Below are positions 22,437 through 23,376 of a DNA stretch of 23,376 nucleotides, piece after piece; within the stretch, counting starts at the first letter, position 1, and each line of letters begins with the position of its first letter. Source of the stretch: Rhizobium sp. (GTDB taxonomy: Bacteria; Pseudomonadota; Alphaproteobacteria; Rhizobiales; Rhizobiaceae). The stretch lies in NCBI GenBank assembly GCA_003527225.1, contig DPXQ01000037.1, positions 1 to 23,376 on the forward strand. Direction: 5' to 3'. Position numbers and translations under genes: made by a program. A model generated the notes under the pieces. The model ran no database searches, was not told the origin of the DNA, and saw only the letters and a program-made list of their open reading frames with translations.

Positions 22437-23372
22437 TTACGCGTTGTCGAGAGGCACGAGATGCTGTTCAAGCATCGGGCGCAGATGCGCATGCTGGCTC
22501 GGCAGTTTCAAAGCTTCGCCGAGATGTGCCGTATCTTCGTCGCGGTCAAAGCCCGGCTCATTGGTGGAGACTTCGAAGAGCACGCCGCCAGGGGTGCGAA
22601 AATAGATCGCCCAGAAATAGTCGCGGTCAATCACCGGGGTGACGTGGTAGCCGGTATCCATCAGCGCCTTGCGGACTTCGAGTTGCTTTTCGCGGTTCTC
22701 CACCGCGAAGGCGACATGGTGTACCGAACCGGCACCACTGCGGGCGCGGGAGACATTCGGCATGTTTTCGAGCTCGATGACATTCGCCGCGTTACCTCCC
22801 GGGATCACCAGACGCTTGACGCCGCCGTCCGTGTCCACGACCTCGTAGCCCATATATTTCAGAAGCTCGGCGGTGGACGCATCGTCGTTGAGCCGCATTG
22901 ACACGGAGTGGAACCCGCGAATGGCATGATCCGCGTCGATCCCGGCATTGACCCAAGGCGTACGTGGGTCGTCGGCAACTTCGACCAATGCAAAGCCGTC
23001 GCCATCGGGGCCGGCAAAATGAAGGCGCTTCTCGCCAAACTGCTCGTCGGTCTTCAGACCGTCGACGCCGAGATTGGCGAAACGTTCGCTCCAATAGCCG
23101 AGCGATCCCTGCGGGACGGAAAATTGCGTGGTGCCGACCTCGCCCGTCCCGGGACGACCGGGTTGCATCTGGGGGAACGGAAAATAGGTCATCACCGAGC
23201 CGGGCGTTCCGATCTCGTCGCCATAATAGAGGTGATAGACGTCCGGCGCGTCGAAATTGACCGTCTTCTTGACGCGGCGCAGGCCGAGCGTGCGGGTGAA
23301 GAAGGCGTTGTTCTCGTTGGCGTCACGGGCGAGCGAGGTGACGTGGTGAAGCCCCTTGATCTGGTCGAGCAT
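22437..23372 (-). CDS. Glyoxalase-fold ring-cleaving dioxygenase (MhqO-like)
   Basis: A 311-residue two-domain vicinal-oxygen-chelate protein. The first domain (1-135) starts LHHVTSLARDANENNAFFTRTLGLRRVKKTVNFDAPDVYHLYYGDE, the second (150-275) has GFHSVSMRL, SVHHVAFAV and GGVLFEVSTNEPGF. Metal ligands expected from the family are His9 or His10, one of His218/219 and Glu267. Family members are Fe(II)-dependent extradiol dioxygenases opening hydroquinone- or catechol-type rings. Start at 23372 is the first ATG; only four bases of upstream sequence are in the window, so the ribosome site cannot be checked. The hydrolase gene follows at 20 bases. Confidence 0.88.
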   Translation of the reverse strand: MLDQIKGLHHVTSLARDANENNAFFTRTLGLRRVKKTVNFDAPDVYHLYYGDEIGTPGSVMTYFPFPQMQPGRPGTGEVGTTQFSVPQGSLGYWSERFANLGVDGLKTDEQFGEKRLHFAGPDGDGFALVEVADDPRTPWVNAGIDADHAIRGFHSVSMRLNDDASTAELLKYMGYEVVDTDGGVKRLVIPGGNAANVIELENMPNVSRARSGAGSVHHVAFAVENREKQLEVRKALMDTGYHVTPVIDRDYFWAIYFRTPGGVLFEVSTNEPGFDRDEDTAHLGEALKLPSQHAHLRPMLEQHLVPLDNA

Positions 23373-23376
23373 GATG

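Overview
The window looks like ordinary core chromosome of an alphaproteobacterium of the order Hyphomicrobiales, most probably Rhizobiaceae (Rhizobium/Agrobacterium/Ensifer/Shinella-like). The basis is the linkage of sciP, fliJ, ctrA, a single-domain receiver, chpT and a DUF1134 (EipA) gene, followed by rluD, rpoH and purA. GC content is high, codon use looks uniform, and GANTC (CcrM) sites sit in several promoters. I saw no insertion sequence, tRNA, rRNA or CRISPR array. All species-level statements are inference from recognised protein families, not from a search.

Layout. 1-113: the start of a livH-type permease gene leaving the window on the left. 617-2623: cysQ, then a DUF2793 protein with a C1q-like tail-fibre end. 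2692-3432: a solo LuxR-type regulator facing it. 3845-8920: the cell-cycle block. sciP (+), a PqiA-like membrane protein (-), a small GNAT-like protein (+) and fliJ (-) lead to ctrA (+). Behind ctrA lie an atypical receiver protein (-), chpT (-) and eipA (+). ChpT passes phosphate to CtrA, SciP is a CtrA-binding inhibitor, and EipA is a reported CtrA target in Brucella, so this block holds a regulator, its phosphodonor, its antagonist and likely targets together. 9074-11493: a membrane-anchored coiled-coil protein, a SpoU-type methyltransferase and a small one-helix protein.

11587-15308: rluD and rpoH. Between them lies a small module on the same strand: an AraC regulator, a 55-residue cysteine-rich protein and a DUF1127 protein. 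15342-19055: a very acidic 784-residue single-pass membrane protein of unknown function, and purA. 19213-20148: a DMT/EamA exporter. 20223-23372: aldehyde dehydrogenase, serine hydrolase and ring-cleaving dioxygenase genes, all on the minus strand. The last two form a tight pair like MhqD/MhqO of quinone detoxification.

The best new leads are regulatory and small-protein ones: five GANTC sites and CtrA-like boxes in the fliJ-ctrA spacer, a matching CtrA-like box between chpT and eipA, a GANTC site overlapping the predicted rpoH -35 element and a foldable rpoH leader, a perfect 20-bp palindrome upstream of the acidic membrane protein, a receiver protein with altered pocket residues, and the unlisted cysteine-rich mini-protein. 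I did not find a convincing entirely new multi-gene system.
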